NCBI RefSeq assembly: GCF_020164785.1
Contig: NZ_JAIUGX010000014.1
Coordinates: 1-64,000 of the forward strand
DNA from: Mesorhizobium sp. ES1-1
Lineage (GTDB): Bacteria; Pseudomonadota; Alphaproteobacteria; Rhizobiales; Rhizobiaceae
DNA length: 64,000 nucleotides
Direction: 5' to 3'
The notes beneath the pieces were generated by a model that worked only from the letters and a program-made list of their open reading frames with translations, was not told the origin of the DNA and did not search any database. The stretch's first letter is position 1. Each line of letters starts with the position of its first letter. Made by a program: the position numbers and the translations under genes. Positions 41,872-50,319 of this stretch are shown here, piece by piece.

Positions 41872-43755
41872 ATGATGACTGCCGTTTATCGCTGGTTCGA
41901 GAACTGGGTCTATCCGTTCAGGGAGCCGGCGAACCTTCGGCCACCATCGAGCGTTGGCGGCTTCATCTGGCATTATGTCGGACAGGCGAAGTTCGCCTTC
42001 TTCGCCATGCTGGTCATCGGCGGTATCGCGCCGTTGGTCGAGGCCGGCCTGTTCTACTTCGTCGGGCGGCTGGTCGATATTCTCGACCAGCTTCCCGGGG
42101 AGCGCAGCTGGCATGCGCTGTGGGACGCCGCCGGTCCCGAACTGGTGTTCATGATCGCGGTGGTGCTGGTCATCCGCACCGTGGTCGTCGGGCTTTCCGC
42201 CCTGGTCGACGAGCAGACGATCACGCCCGGCTTCTACAATCTGGTGCGCTGGCAGGCGCATCGGCATGTGTCGCGCCAGTCCTACGCCTTCTTCCAGAAT
42301 GATTTCGCCGGCCGCATCGCGACGAAGGTCTGGCAGGCGGGGCAGGCGACAGGCGACCTGATGGAGAGCTTCATCGAGGTGGTCTGGTTCATGCTGGTCT
42401 ACACGGTGACCACGCTGGCGCTGGTGGCCGGGCTCGATCTCAGGCTCGCGGCGCTGGTCGTTGTGTGGATCGTCGCCTTCGGCTTGCTGGCACGGATCTA
42501 CCTTCCGGCGATCCGCAAGAATGCCGAGGCGACCGCCGAAGCGGGCTCGATGATCAATGGCCGTATCGTCGATTCCTATTCTAACGTGCAGACGCTGAAA
42601 CTTTTCTCGGCCGATGGCGACGATCGCTACATCAGGAGTGGCTTCGACATCTATCTCGACGCGCTGCGTCCCTTCACCCGCAGGCTGACCGGCGTGCGCA
42701 TGGCGCTGACGACGCTGTCCGGCATCATGATCACCGCGATCGGCTGCTTTGCCGTCTATCTCTGGGTGCAAGGCTCGATCACCGTCGGCGCCGTCGCCTT
42801 CACACTGTCGCTGGTGCTGCGGCTCAACATGCTGCTTGGCCGCCTGATGATGCAGCTCAACGGCATCCTGCGGAACCTCGGCGTGTTGGAGAATTCCAAG
42901 GCGCTGATCTCGCAGCCGCTAGGCCTGGTCGATGCACCCGACGCCGGGGAACTCATTGTCACCGGCGGCCGCATCGAGGTGAAGAACCTCGAATTCCACT
43001 ACGGCAAGGGTTCGGGCGTGCTGAACGGCATCGACCTCATGGTCAAGCCCGGCGAAAAGGTCGGGCTGGTCGGGCCGTCTGGCGCCGGCAAGACGACGCT
43101 CGCCAATCTGATCCTGCGGCTCTACGATTTGGAGAGCGGCTCCATCACCATCGATGGCCAGGACGTCTCCAAGGTCACGCAGAATTCGCTGCGCGCCAAC
43201 ATAGGCGTCGTCAGCCAGGACACGGCACTCTTTCACCGCTCGCTGCGCGACAACATCAAGCTCGGCATGCCCGACGCGACCGACGCCGAGGTGATCGCCG
43301 CGGCGAAGAAGGCTGAGGCGCATGAGTTCATCCTTGCGCTGCGCGACAACAGGGACCGTACCGGCTACGAGGCGTTCGTCGGCGAGCGCGGCGTGAAACT
43401 GTCGGGAGGTCAGCGCCAGCGCGTGGCGATCGCCCGCGTCTTCCTCAAGGACGCACCGATCCTGATCCTCGACGAGGCGACGTCCGCTCTCGATTCCGAC
43501 ATCGAGGCGGCCATCCAGGAGAATCTGACGCGGTTGATGGAAAACAAGACGGTCATTGCCATAGCCCACCGGCTGTCGACGATCGCAGCGCTGGACCGGC
43601 TGGTGGTGCTGGATGGCGGCCGCATCGTCGAGCAGGGAACCCACGATCAGCTGGTGGCGCTCGATGGGCTTTACGCACGGTTGTGGAAGCGGCAGTCCGG
43701 CGGCTTCCTCTACCATGAAGACAGTGCGCTGGAAGAGACGCGGCCGGCCGAATAG
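41872..43755 (+). CDS. Half-size ABC exporter, second of a tandem pair
   Basis: A 627-residue half-transporter that resembles its upstream neighbour across its whole length (for example NDFAGRIATKVWQAGQATGD against DEFAGRIATKLMQTALAVRE, and IVDSYSNVQTLKLFS against VVDSYSNIQTVKLFS). Walker A GPSGAGKTTL, signature LSGGQRQRVAIARV, Walker B PILILDEATSALD and AHRLST are intact. The tandem pair evidently arose by duplication. The start at 41872 (MMTAVYRW) follows the upstream stop by 10 bases; a longer overlapping frame is rejected. Confidence 0.9.
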   Translation: MMTAVYRWFENWVYPFREPANLRPPSSVGGFIWHYVGQAKFAFFAMLVIGGIAPLVEAGLFYFVGRLVDILDQLPGERSWHALWDAAGPELVFMIAVVLVIRTVVVGLSALVDEQTITPGFYNLVRWQAHRHVSRQSYAFFQNDFAGRIATKVWQAGQATGDLMESFIEVVWFMLVYTVTTLALVAGLDLRLAALVVVWIVAFGLLARIYLPAIRKNAEATAEAGSMINGRIVDSYSNVQTLKLFSADGDDRYIRSGFDIYLDALRPFTRRLTGVRMALTTLSGIMITAIGCFAVYLWVQGSITVGAVAFTLSLVLRLNMLLGRLMMQLNGILRNLGVLENSKALISQPLGLVDAPDAGELIVTGGRIEVKNLEFHYGKGSGVLNGIDLMVKPGEKVGLVGPSGAGKTTLANLILRLYDLESGSITIDGQDVSKVTQNSLRANIGVVSQDTALFHRSLRDNIKLGMPDATDAEVIAAAKKAEAHEFILALRDNRDRTGYEAFVGERGVKLSGGQRQRVAIARVFLKDAPILILDEATSALDSDIEAAIQENLTRLMENKTVIAIAHRLSTIAALDRLVVLDGGRIVEQGTHDQLVALDGLYARLWKRQSGGFLYHEDSALEETRPAE

Positions 43756-43791
43756 GCTGGTTGCAATGCAATCTTAGGACCGGGGTCAGTC

Positions 43792-44103
43792 ATGTCGGTG
43801 CGCATGCCTTCGAATTTCGGGAAGTCCAGCCCGCAGGAAACCGCGCTCGATCTGCTCGGTCACGAAATTCTTGCCGAGAAGGCGAGTGCGCTCGGCCGCG
43901 CCGGCCAGAAGGTCGAGGAGACGCTGGCAAGGCTGCGCCAGAATGCCGATGAGGAATTGCGCTCCCGGCTCCTGAGGGATGCCGCCGAGGCGGTCCACGC
44001 CTATTTCATCCAGCGCGAACTGTGCGGCTTGCGCAGGCACGATGCCGTCATCCGCGAATACGATATCCCGAAGGCCGTGCTGGCCAGGCTCGGCGCGAAA
44101 TAA
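43792..44103 (+). CDS. Small helical protein (DUF6665-like)
   Basis: A 103-residue soluble, helical protein: MPSNFGKSSPQETALDLLGHEILAEKASALGRAGQKVEETLARLR, then EAVHAYFIQRELCGLRRHDAVIREYDIPKAVLARLG. I believe this corresponds to the uncharacterised DUF6665 family, from memory only. It lies 36 bases after the ABC pair on the same strand and may be the last gene of that unit. Confidence 0.7.
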   Translation: MSVRMPSNFGKSSPQETALDLLGHEILAEKASALGRAGQKVEETLARLRQNADEELRSRLLRDAAEAVHAYFIQRELCGLRRHDAVIREYDIPKAVLARLGAK

Positions 44104-44399
44104 GCTTGCGGCCGTGCGGCGAGGTGGGCGCCGTCGCTCGAGATTTGCGGTTAAATCCCGGTTGTTAACCTCGTCTTGCGGCCGTTCGCCGTCTCGCCTG
44201 GCGAAAGCGGATTTTGTCCCCGCGACAATCTGCCCTTGTGCCTTGACCCGTCTGGACAAAAACAGGCTTCACGCATAAACCGAACTCCAAATGCCGGAGG
44301 AATTCGCTAGCCTGTTCGCCATGCGCTGTCGGGTTGGCGTGAATGAGCGGGGACAAGGCTCGATCACCGGCGCGGAAGAGGCGAAAGGATCAGGCACCC

Positions 44400-44960
44400 G
44401 TGAGCGCAACCGACATCCAGGATCCCAACCGTCGTGATTTTCTCTACGTCGCCACCGGCATGGCCGCGGTGGTCGGCGCGGGTGCTGTCGCGTGGCCCTT
44501 CATCGACCAGATGCGCCCCGATGCCTCCACGCTGGCGCTGGCCTCAGTCGAGGTCGATGTCGCCTCGCTGACGCCGGGCATGTCGCTGATCGTCAAATGG
44601 CGCGGCAAGCCGGTCGTGGTGCGCAACCGCACCGAACAGGAAATGAAGGACGGCGAGGCGGTGCAGTTGGCCGACCTCAAGGATCCGATCGCGCGCAACG
44701 CCAATCTGCCGGCGGATGCGCCTGCGACCGACGCCAACCGCACCACGCCCGGCAAGGAAGCCTGGATGGTGATGGTTCAGGTGTGCACGCATCTGGGCTG
44801 CATCCCACTCGGCCAGGAAGGCGATTTCGGCGGCTGGTTCTGCCCGTGCCACGGCTCGCAATACGATACGGCCGGCCGTATCCGCAAAGGCCCGGCGCCT
44901 GAGAACATGGCGGTTCCGGTTTTCAAATTCATTTCCGATACCAAGATCCTTATCGGTTGA
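44400..44960 (+). CDS. petA: Ubiquinol-cytochrome c reductase, Rieske iron-sulfur subunit
   Basis: A 186-residue subunit of the bc1 complex. A twin-Arg-type N-terminus (PNRRDFLYVATGMAAVVGAGAVAWP) doubles as the single membrane anchor. The Rieske cluster boxes are CTHLGC and CPCHGSQYD. It takes electrons from ubiquinol and passes them to cytochrome c1. I chose the GTG at 44400, which gives the usual length and a short pre-RR segment; an in-frame ATG at 44343 would add 19 basic residues. It is the first gene of petABC. Confidence 0.95.
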   Translation: MSATDIQDPNRRDFLYVATGMAAVVGAGAVAWPFIDQMRPDASTLALASVEVDVASLTPGMSLIVKWRGKPVVVRNRTEQEMKDGEAVQLADLKDPIARNANLPADAPATDANRTTPGKEAWMVMVQVCTHLGCIPLGQEGDFGGWFCPCHGSQYDTAGRIRKGPAPENMAVPVFKFISDTKILIG

Positions 44961-44976
44961 GGCAGGGGATATTTCG

Positions 44977-46278
44977 ATGAGCGAGGGACACTCGACCTAT
45001 ACGCCCAAGACCGGTATCGAGCGCTGGTTCGACGCGCGCATGCCGCTGCCGCGAATGCTCTATGACAGCTTCGTCGCCTACCCGGTGCCACGCAATCTGA
45101 ACTATGCTTGGACCTTCGGCGGCATTTTGACCATCATGCTGGTGGCGCAGATCCTGACCGGTGTCGTGCTGGCCATGCATTACACGGCCGACACCAATCT
45201 CGCCTTCGGGTCTGTCGAAAAGATCATGCGCGACGTGAATTCGGGCTGGTTGCTGCGCTACATGCACGCCAACGGCGCCTCGTTCTTCTTCGTTGCCGTC
45301 TACATCCACATCTTCCGTGGCCTCTATTACGGCTCCTACAAGGCGCCGCGCGAGCTGCTCTGGATCCTCGGCTGCATCATCTACCTCTTGATGATGGCGA
45401 CAGGCTTCATGGGCTATGTGCTGCCATGGGGTCAGATGAGCTTCTGGGGCGCCACCGTCATCACCGGGTTCTTCAGTGCCATTCCGCTGGTCGGCGACTG
45501 GATCCAGCAGCTGCTGCTGGGCGGCTTCGCCGTCGACAATCCGACGTTGAACCGTTTCTTCGCGCTGCACTATCTGCTGCCCTTCATGATCGCCGGCGTC
45601 GTCGTCCTGCACATCTGGGCGCTCCATGTCAGCGGCCAGAACAATCCGACCGGCATCGAGATCAAATCGAAGACCGACACGGTCGCCTTCACGCCCTACG
45701 CAACCCTCAAAGACGCGTTCGGCATGATCGTATTCCTGTTCTTCTTCGCCTACTTCGTCTTTTATCTGCCGAACTATCTCGGCCATCCGGACAATTACAT
45801 CGTCGCCAACCCGCTGAAGACGCCGGCCCACATCGTGCCCGAATGGTACTTCCTGCCGTTCTACGCGATCCTGCGCGCCATCACCTTCAACATCGGCCCG
45901 ATCAACTCCAAGCTCGGCGGCGTGCTGTGCATGTTCGGCGCGATCGTGATGCTGTTCCTGGTGCCGTGGCTAGACACGTCGAAGGTTCGCTCGGCGGTCT
46001 ACCGTCCCTGGTACAAGCTGTTCTTCTGGCTGTTCGTGGCCGATGCCATCCTGCTTGGCTGGCTGGGCTCGCAGCCTGCCGAGGGCAGCTATGTGTTCAT
46101 GGCGCAGATGGCGACGCTGTTCTACTTCGCCTTCTTCCTGATCGCGCTGCCCGTGCTTGGCCTGATCGAGACGCCGCGCAGACTGCCGAACTCGATCACC
46201 GAGGCGGTGCTGGATAAGAACAGGGGCGGCAGCGGACATCCGGCCGGCGCCACGGCGGCGCCAGAGACCAAGGGCTGA
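44977..46278 (+). CDS. petB: Cytochrome b subunit of the bc1 complex
   Basis: A 433-residue, eight- or nine-helix membrane protein. Haem ligands are the His pairs in AMHYTA and MHANGAS on helix B, and in FALHYLLPF and LHIWALHVSGQNNP on helix D. The quinol-site PEWYFLPFYAILR motif is present. It carries both haems b and the two quinone sites. It follows petA by 16 bases and precedes petC, from which it is separated by a repeated element. Confidence 0.97.
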   Translation: MSEGHSTYTPKTGIERWFDARMPLPRMLYDSFVAYPVPRNLNYAWTFGGILTIMLVAQILTGVVLAMHYTADTNLAFGSVEKIMRDVNSGWLLRYMHANGASFFFVAVYIHIFRGLYYGSYKAPRELLWILGCIIYLLMMATGFMGYVLPWGQMSFWGATVITGFFSAIPLVGDWIQQLLLGGFAVDNPTLNRFFALHYLLPFMIAGVVVLHIWALHVSGQNNPTGIEIKSKTDTVAFTPYATLKDAFGMIVFLFFFAYFVFYLPNYLGHPDNYIVANPLKTPAHIVPEWYFLPFYAILRAITFNIGPINSKLGGVLCMFGAIVMLFLVPWLDTSKVRSAVYRPWYKLFFWLFVADAILLGWLGSQPAEGSYVFMAQMATLFYFAFFLIALPVLGLIETPRRLPNSITEAVLDKNRGGSGHPAGATAAPETKG

Positions 46279-46280
46279 GC

Positions 46281-46343
46281 ATGATCCCGAAAAGTGGGAA
46301 CCGGTTTTCGGACAAGACCATGTTCAAGCAGGATGACAGAGCG
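46281..46343. repeat. RIME-like palindromic element in the petB-petC spacer
   Basis: ATGATCCCGAAAAGTGGGAA followed by CCGGTTTTCGG and a GCGG end matches a short palindromic sequence that is very common between genes in Rhizobium, Sinorhizobium and Mesorhizobium (RIME-type elements). CCGAAAA (46287-46293) pairs with TTTTCGG (46305-46311). It accounts for the unusually long spacer within the operon. Confidence 0.75.
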
Positions 46344-46367
46344 GTTGAGAATCCAAGGGGATTTGGC

Positions 46368-47231
46368 ATGAAGAAGATTCTCACCTCGCTGGCGCTTGTC
46401 GGCCTCCTGGCCGCGGGGACCGGTACGGCGGCAGTGGCCGCGGAAGAGGCGCACAACGCCGCGGCGCCGACGCATTTCCCGATCAAGGAGCCGAAGGAAA
46501 CGAGCTGGAGCTTCACCGGGCCTTTCGGAACCTACGACAAGGGTCAGCTGCAGCGCGGCCTGAAGGTCTACAAGGAGGTCTGCTCGGCCTGCCACTCGAT
46601 GAACCTCGTGGCCTTCCGCACCCTTTCGGACTTCGGCTATTCCGATGCGCAGCTCAAGACGCTGGCCGCCGGCTACACGATCCATGACGGCCCCAACGAT
46701 GCCGGCGACATGTTCGATCGTCCCGGCAAGCCTTCGGACTATTTCCCGGCGCCGTTCCCCAACGAGGAAGCCGCCGCGGCTTCCAATGGCGGCGCCGCGC
46801 CGCCCGACATGTCGCTGCTGGCCAAGGCGCGCGGCGTCGAGCGCGGCTTTCCGCAATTCGTCTTCGACATCTTCACGCAGTACGACGCCGGCGGACCTGA
46901 CTACATCCACTCGCTGCTGACCGGCTATGACGAGACGCCGCCGGCCGGCATGGTCATACCGGAAGGCACGCATTACAACCCGTACTTCATGTCGGGCGTG
47001 TCGCTGAAGATGCCCAAGCCGCTGTCCGACGGCCAGGTGACCTATGATGACGGCGCGCCGCAGACCGTCGACCAATACGCCCGCGACGTTTCGGCGTTCC
47101 TGACATGGGCGGCCGAGCCGCACATGGAAGCTCGCAAGAAGACGGGTTTCCGCGTGCTGGTGTTCCTGCTGCTGTTCGGCGCCCTGCTCTACCTCACGAA
47201 GCGCAAGGTGTGGGAAGGCGTGGCGCACTAA
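46368..47231 (+). CDS. petC: Cytochrome c1 subunit of the bc1 complex
   Basis: A 287-residue exported, C-terminally anchored cytochrome. Signal peptide MKKILTSLALVGLLAAGTGTAAVAA; haem motif VCSACHSMN; family segments YTIHDGPNDAGDMFDRPGKPSDYFPAPFPNEEAA; distal Met probably in YNPYFMSGVSLKMPKPL; C-terminal anchor FRVLVFLLLFGALLYLTKRKVW. It accepts electrons from the Rieske protein. The ATG at 46368 has AGGGG upstream; the longer frame only translates the repeat in the spacer. Confidence 0.97.
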   Translation: MKKILTSLALVGLLAAGTGTAAVAAEEAHNAAAPTHFPIKEPKETSWSFTGPFGTYDKGQLQRGLKVYKEVCSACHSMNLVAFRTLSDFGYSDAQLKTLAAGYTIHDGPNDAGDMFDRPGKPSDYFPAPFPNEEAAAASNGGAAPPDMSLLAKARGVERGFPQFVFDIFTQYDAGGPDYIHSLLTGYDETPPAGMVIPEGTHYNPYFMSGVSLKMPKPLSDGQVTYDDGAPQTVDQYARDVSAFLTWAAEPHMEARKKTGFRVLVFLLLFGALLYLTKRKVWEGVAH

Positions 47232-47253
47232 GCCGCGCAGGCCTAGCAGTACT

Positions 47254-47277
47254 AGGGCGCCGGGAGGCGCCCTTTTT
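47254..47277 (+). terminator. petABC terminator
   Basis: AGGGCGCC (47254-47261) pairs with GGCGCCCT (47265-47272) around a GGA-type loop, followed by TTTTT. It lies 22 bases after the petC stop and is a textbook intrinsic terminator. Confidence 0.9.
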
Positions 47278-47405
47278 GCGTCGCTTCCTGAGATCCGCGT
47301 AGACAGGAGCGTCGAACAAGTCCGTTGGCAGGCTGCCATGCGATTGGTATTGCACGCGGGACGGTGACGACAGGGTCGTCCCGACATGGCATTGGAAAAT
47401 CCATC

Positions 47406-48551
47406 ATGCGGCTCAGCGACTGTCATAATTTCCATGATTTCCGCCGCATGGCGCAGCGGCGGCTGCCGGGGCCGATCTTCAACTACATCGACGGCGCCGC
47501 GGACGATGAAGTCACCTATCGCCGCAACAGTGAAAGCTTCGAGACATGCGACCTCGTCCCCAACGTGCTGCGCGGGGTGAGCGAGATCGACATGTCGGTA
47601 ACGGTGATGGGACAGAAGCTGGCAATGCCGTTCTATTGCTCACCGACGGCCTTGCAGCGTCTTTTCCACCATCAGGGCGAGCGCGCGGTCGCCAAGGCCG
47701 CCGCCAAGTTCGGGACCATGTTCGGCGTGTCCTCGCTGGGCACGGTCAGCCTCGAGGAGGCGCGCAAGATCAGCGACGGCCCGCAGGTCTACCAGTTCTA
47801 CTTCCACAGGGACCGCGGCCTCAACCGGGCGATGATGCAGCGGGCAAAGCAGGTTGGCGTCGAGGTGATGATGCTGACGGTGGACAGCATCACCGGTGGA
47901 AACCGCGAGCGCGACAAGCGAACCGGGTTCGCCATCCCCTTCAAACTTAATCTGGCGGGAATGACGCAGTTCGCGCTCAAGCCGGCCTGGGCGCTGAACT
48001 ATTTCAGCCATGAGGGCTTCAAGCTGCCGCAGCTGGACGAGCATGTCGACATGGGCGGCGGCACGATGTCGATCAGCCGCTACTTCACCGAGATGCTCGA
48101 TCCCTCGATGACCTGGGATGATGTCGCCGAGATGGTCAAGCTCTGGTCGGGTCCGTTCTGCCTGAAGGGTGTGATGTCGGTGGAGGATGCCAGGCGCGCC
48201 GTCGACATCGGCTGCAGCGGCATCGTGCTGTCCAACCATGGCGGCCGGCAATTGGATGGTTCGCGGGCCGCCTTCGACCAACTGGCCGAGATCGTCGACG
48301 CGGTCGGCGACAGGATCGATGTCATCATGGATGGCGGCGTACAGCGCGGCACGCATGTGCTCAAGGCGCTGTCGCTGGGCGCCAAGGCCGTCGGCGTGGG
48401 GCGCTACTACCTGTTTCCGTTGGCGGCGGCCGGGCAGCCGGGCGTCGAGAGGGCGCTCGAACAGATGCGGGTCGAGATCGAGCGTGGCATGAAGCTGATG
48501 GGCTGCAGCTCGGTCGCACAATTGTCGCGCGCCAATCTCCGTTTCAGGTAG
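47406..48551 (+). CDS. lldD: FMN-dependent alpha-hydroxy-acid dehydrogenase (L-lactate dehydrogenase-like)
   Basis: A 381-residue flavoenzyme. Family features are FNYIDGAADDEVTYRRN near the start, YQFYFHRDRGL, the catalytic His in IVLSNHGGRQLDGS, and the FMN-phosphate site DGGVQRGTHVLKALSLGAKAVGVGR. It would oxidise L-lactate or a related 2-hydroxy acid to the keto acid, feeding electrons to quinone. The ATG at 47406 fits the family start. The symbol is given on resemblance; glycolate or mandelate oxidases have the same motifs. It is 6 bases upstream of apt. Confidence 0.85.
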   Translation: MRLSDCHNFHDFRRMAQRRLPGPIFNYIDGAADDEVTYRRNSESFETCDLVPNVLRGVSEIDMSVTVMGQKLAMPFYCSPTALQRLFHHQGERAVAKAAAKFGTMFGVSSLGTVSLEEARKISDGPQVYQFYFHRDRGLNRAMMQRAKQVGVEVMMLTVDSITGGNRERDKRTGFAIPFKLNLAGMTQFALKPAWALNYFSHEGFKLPQLDEHVDMGGGTMSISRYFTEMLDPSMTWDDVAEMVKLWSGPFCLKGVMSVEDARRAVDIGCSGIVLSNHGGRQLDGSRAAFDQLAEIVDAVGDRIDVIMDGGVQRGTHVLKALSLGAKAVGVGRYYLFPLAAAGQPGVERALEQMRVEIERGMKLMGCSSVAQLSRANLRFR

Positions 48552-48557
48552 GAAATC

Positions 48558-49103
48558 ATGAAAGCTTCGCTCGAAGAAACGCTGCTCGCCTCGATCCGCA
48601 CCATTCCCGACTATCCCAGGCCGGGCATCCTGTTTCGCGACATCACGACGCTGCTTGGCAATGCAAGCGCCTTCCGCCGTTCCATCGACGAGTTGGTGCA
48701 CCCCTATGCGGGCCAGAAGATCGACAAGATCGCCGGCATTGAGGCGCGCGGCTTCATCCTTGGCGGCGCCGTGGCGCACCAGCTCTCGGCGGGCTTCGTG
48801 CCGATCCGCAAGAAGGGCAAGCTGCCGTACGAAACGGTGCGCGTCGCCTACAGCCTGGAGTACGGGCTGGACGAGATGGAGATGCACAAGGACGGCGTGT
48901 TGCCGGGCGAAAAAGTGATCCTGGTCGACGATCTGATCGCCACCGGCGGCACAGCCGAGGCGGCCGTCAAGCTGCTGCGCCAGATCGGCGCCGACATTCT
49001 CGCGGCCTGCTTCGTCATCGATCTGCCGGACCTCGGCGGGCGCGCCAAGCTCGAGGCGCTCGGCGTGCCGGTGCGGACGCTGATCCGCTTCGACGGTCAT
49101 TGA
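48558..49103 (+). CDS. apt: Adenine phosphoribosyltransferase
   Basis: A 181-residue purine-salvage enzyme that makes AMP from adenine and PRPP. Motifs are SIRTIPDYPRPGILFRDITTLL, GIEARGFILGGAVAHQL, FVPIRKKGKLPYETVRVAYSLEYG and the PRPP-binding VILVDDLIATGGTAEAAVKLL. Full length. AGGAAATC precedes the ATG. It follows the lactate dehydrogenase-like gene by 6 bases. Confidence 0.97.
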   Translation: MKASLEETLLASIRTIPDYPRPGILFRDITTLLGNASAFRRSIDELVHPYAGQKIDKIAGIEARGFILGGAVAHQLSAGFVPIRKKGKLPYETVRVAYSLEYGLDEMEMHKDGVLPGEKVILVDDLIATGGTAEAAVKLLRQIGADILAACFVIDLPDLGGRAKLEALGVPVRTLIRFDGH

Positions 49104-49111
49104 GGTCTTTT

Positions 49112-49168
49112 CCCCTTCTCCCCTTGTGGGAGAAGGTGTCGCTGAAGGCGACGGATGAGGGGTGTTCC
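49112..49168 (+). repeat. REP-like element, copy 1 of an inverted pair
   Basis: CCCCTTCTCCCC...GGGAGAAGGTG, a short GGCGAC hairpin, then ACGGATGAGG and TGTTCC. The second copy at 49195-49260 is in the opposite orientation with the same ordered blocks. Together they fill the gap between the apt stop and the convergent MaoC gene. Confidence 0.85.
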
Positions 49169-49194
49169 AGGAAACGCCAACGTCTCATTCCGCT

Positions 49195-49260
49195 GGAACA
49201 TTCCTCATCCGTCCCGGCGCTGCGGGCCGATCCACCTTCCCGCAGGGGGAGAAGGAGCAG
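49195..49260 (-). repeat. REP-like element, copy 2 of an inverted pair
   Basis: Read on the minus strand: CCTTCTCCCC, then GGGAAGGTG, a variable GC-rich middle, GACGGATGAGG and TGTTCC, the same blocks as copy 1 with a longer middle hairpin. Head-to-head REP pairs of this kind are known as REPINs in other bacteria. Confidence 0.85.
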
Positions 49261-49267
49261 GGTTGCG

Positions 49268-49729
49268 CTATCCCGCCTTCACCAGCACCGCGCTTTCGAA
49301 CTCGAGCACCTTGTCGCCACCTGAACGGAACGCTTCGGAGCGCAGCGTCAGCAGCCGCCAGCCGGGGCGTGAGGCAATCGGACGGTGGGCGAGTGCAGTG
49401 CGTGTGAAGGTGATGGTTTGACCGGCATAGACCGGTTTCAGCCATTTCAAATTCTTGAATCCGGGCGAGGGGCCGAATTCCGGCTCTGGTCCCGGGCCGG
49501 TCCACTCGGCGCCCATGCGGGTTTCGAGATTGAGCTTCATCCAGGTGGCGGCGGTGTGCCAGCCCGATGCGCAAAGGCCGCCCAGCACGCTTTCCTTGGC
49601 CGCGTCCTCATCGATATGGAAGATTTGCGGATCGTATTTGCGGGCGAAGGCCTTGATCTCCTCGGCTTCGAATGTGTGCGAGCCAAGCGTGACTGTGGTG
49701 CCGATGGCGAAGAACTCATCCAACGTCAT
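49268..49729 (-). CDS. MaoC-family (R)-hydratase-like protein, second of a pair
   Basis: A 153-residue hot-dog-fold protein: TVTLGSHTFEAEEIKAFARKYDPQIFHIDEDAAKESVLGGLCASGWHTAATWMKL contains the hydratase motif with the catalytic Asp (YDPQIFHID) and His. Such enzymes hydrate enoyl-CoA or act in PHA or fatty-acid routes. Its start overlaps the stop of the similar upstream gene by 4 bases, so the two may form a heterodimer or double-hot-dog unit. Confidence 0.88.
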   Translation of the reverse strand: MTLDEFFAIGTTVTLGSHTFEAEEIKAFARKYDPQIFHIDEDAAKESVLGGLCASGWHTAATWMKLNLETRMGAEWTGPGPEPEFGPSPGFKNLKWLKPVYAGQTITFTRTALAHRPIASRPGWRLLTLRSEAFRSGGDKVLEFESAVLVKAG

Positions 49730-50196
49730 GTCGCGCGCTCCGCGGCGGCGCGGGTGAGAAACATGACCGAGTTCTCGAGCTCGAAGACGCTTTCGCCGCG
49801 CTGGTTGAAGAGTTCACCGCGCAAGGTCACCAGGCCCAGTTGCGGCTTCGATCTGGATGGGCGCCTCGCAACGACGACGACACTTCCGGCAAGCGTGTCG
49901 TCGGCGAGCACGGGCTTCTTCCACTTGACCAGGTCAACGCCGGGCGCGCCCTGGCAGGTCGAGTCCAGCAAGAAGGCATCGCATAGCATGCGCATGAACA
50001 TGGCGCAGGTGTGCCAGCCCGAGGCCGCCAGTCCGCCGAGAATGCTGGCCTTGCCGGCTGCCTCGTCGAGATGCATCGGCTGCGGGTCGAACTCCCTGGC
50101 GAATTCGACGATCTCATCCGCCGACACCAGCTTGGTGCCGAGGTCGATCGATGCGCCCTCGACGAAGTCCTCATAGGCCCAGGTTTTTGCAATCAT
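49726..50196 (-). CDS. MaoC-family (R)-hydratase-like protein, first of a pair
   Basis: A 156-residue paralogue of its neighbour, with DEIVEFAREFDPQPMHLDEAAGKASILGGLAASGWHTCAMFMRM carrying the same Asp/His catalytic arrangement. The ATG at 50196 is chosen because conserved sequence begins immediately; a longer frame to 50271 is not family-like. The substrate is not evident; no acyl-CoA genes lie nearby. Confidence 0.88.
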   Translation of the reverse strand: MIAKTWAYEDFVEGASIDLGTKLVSADEIVEFAREFDPQPMHLDEAAGKASILGGLAASGWHTCAMFMRMLCDAFLLDSTCQGAPGVDLVKWKKPVLADDTLAGSVVVVARRPSRSKPQLGLVTLRGELFNQRGESVFELENSVMFLTRAAAERAT

Positions 50197-50319
50197 GGTG
50201 TGATATCCGGCGCCGCAATCCGATCGCGAGGACCGGGCATCCCGGATGCAGGCCGCAGGCTCTTTGGTCAAGAGATTTCTATGGCGCCAGGCCGGCCCGC
50301 AAGGTTTCCGGCGCGTCGC

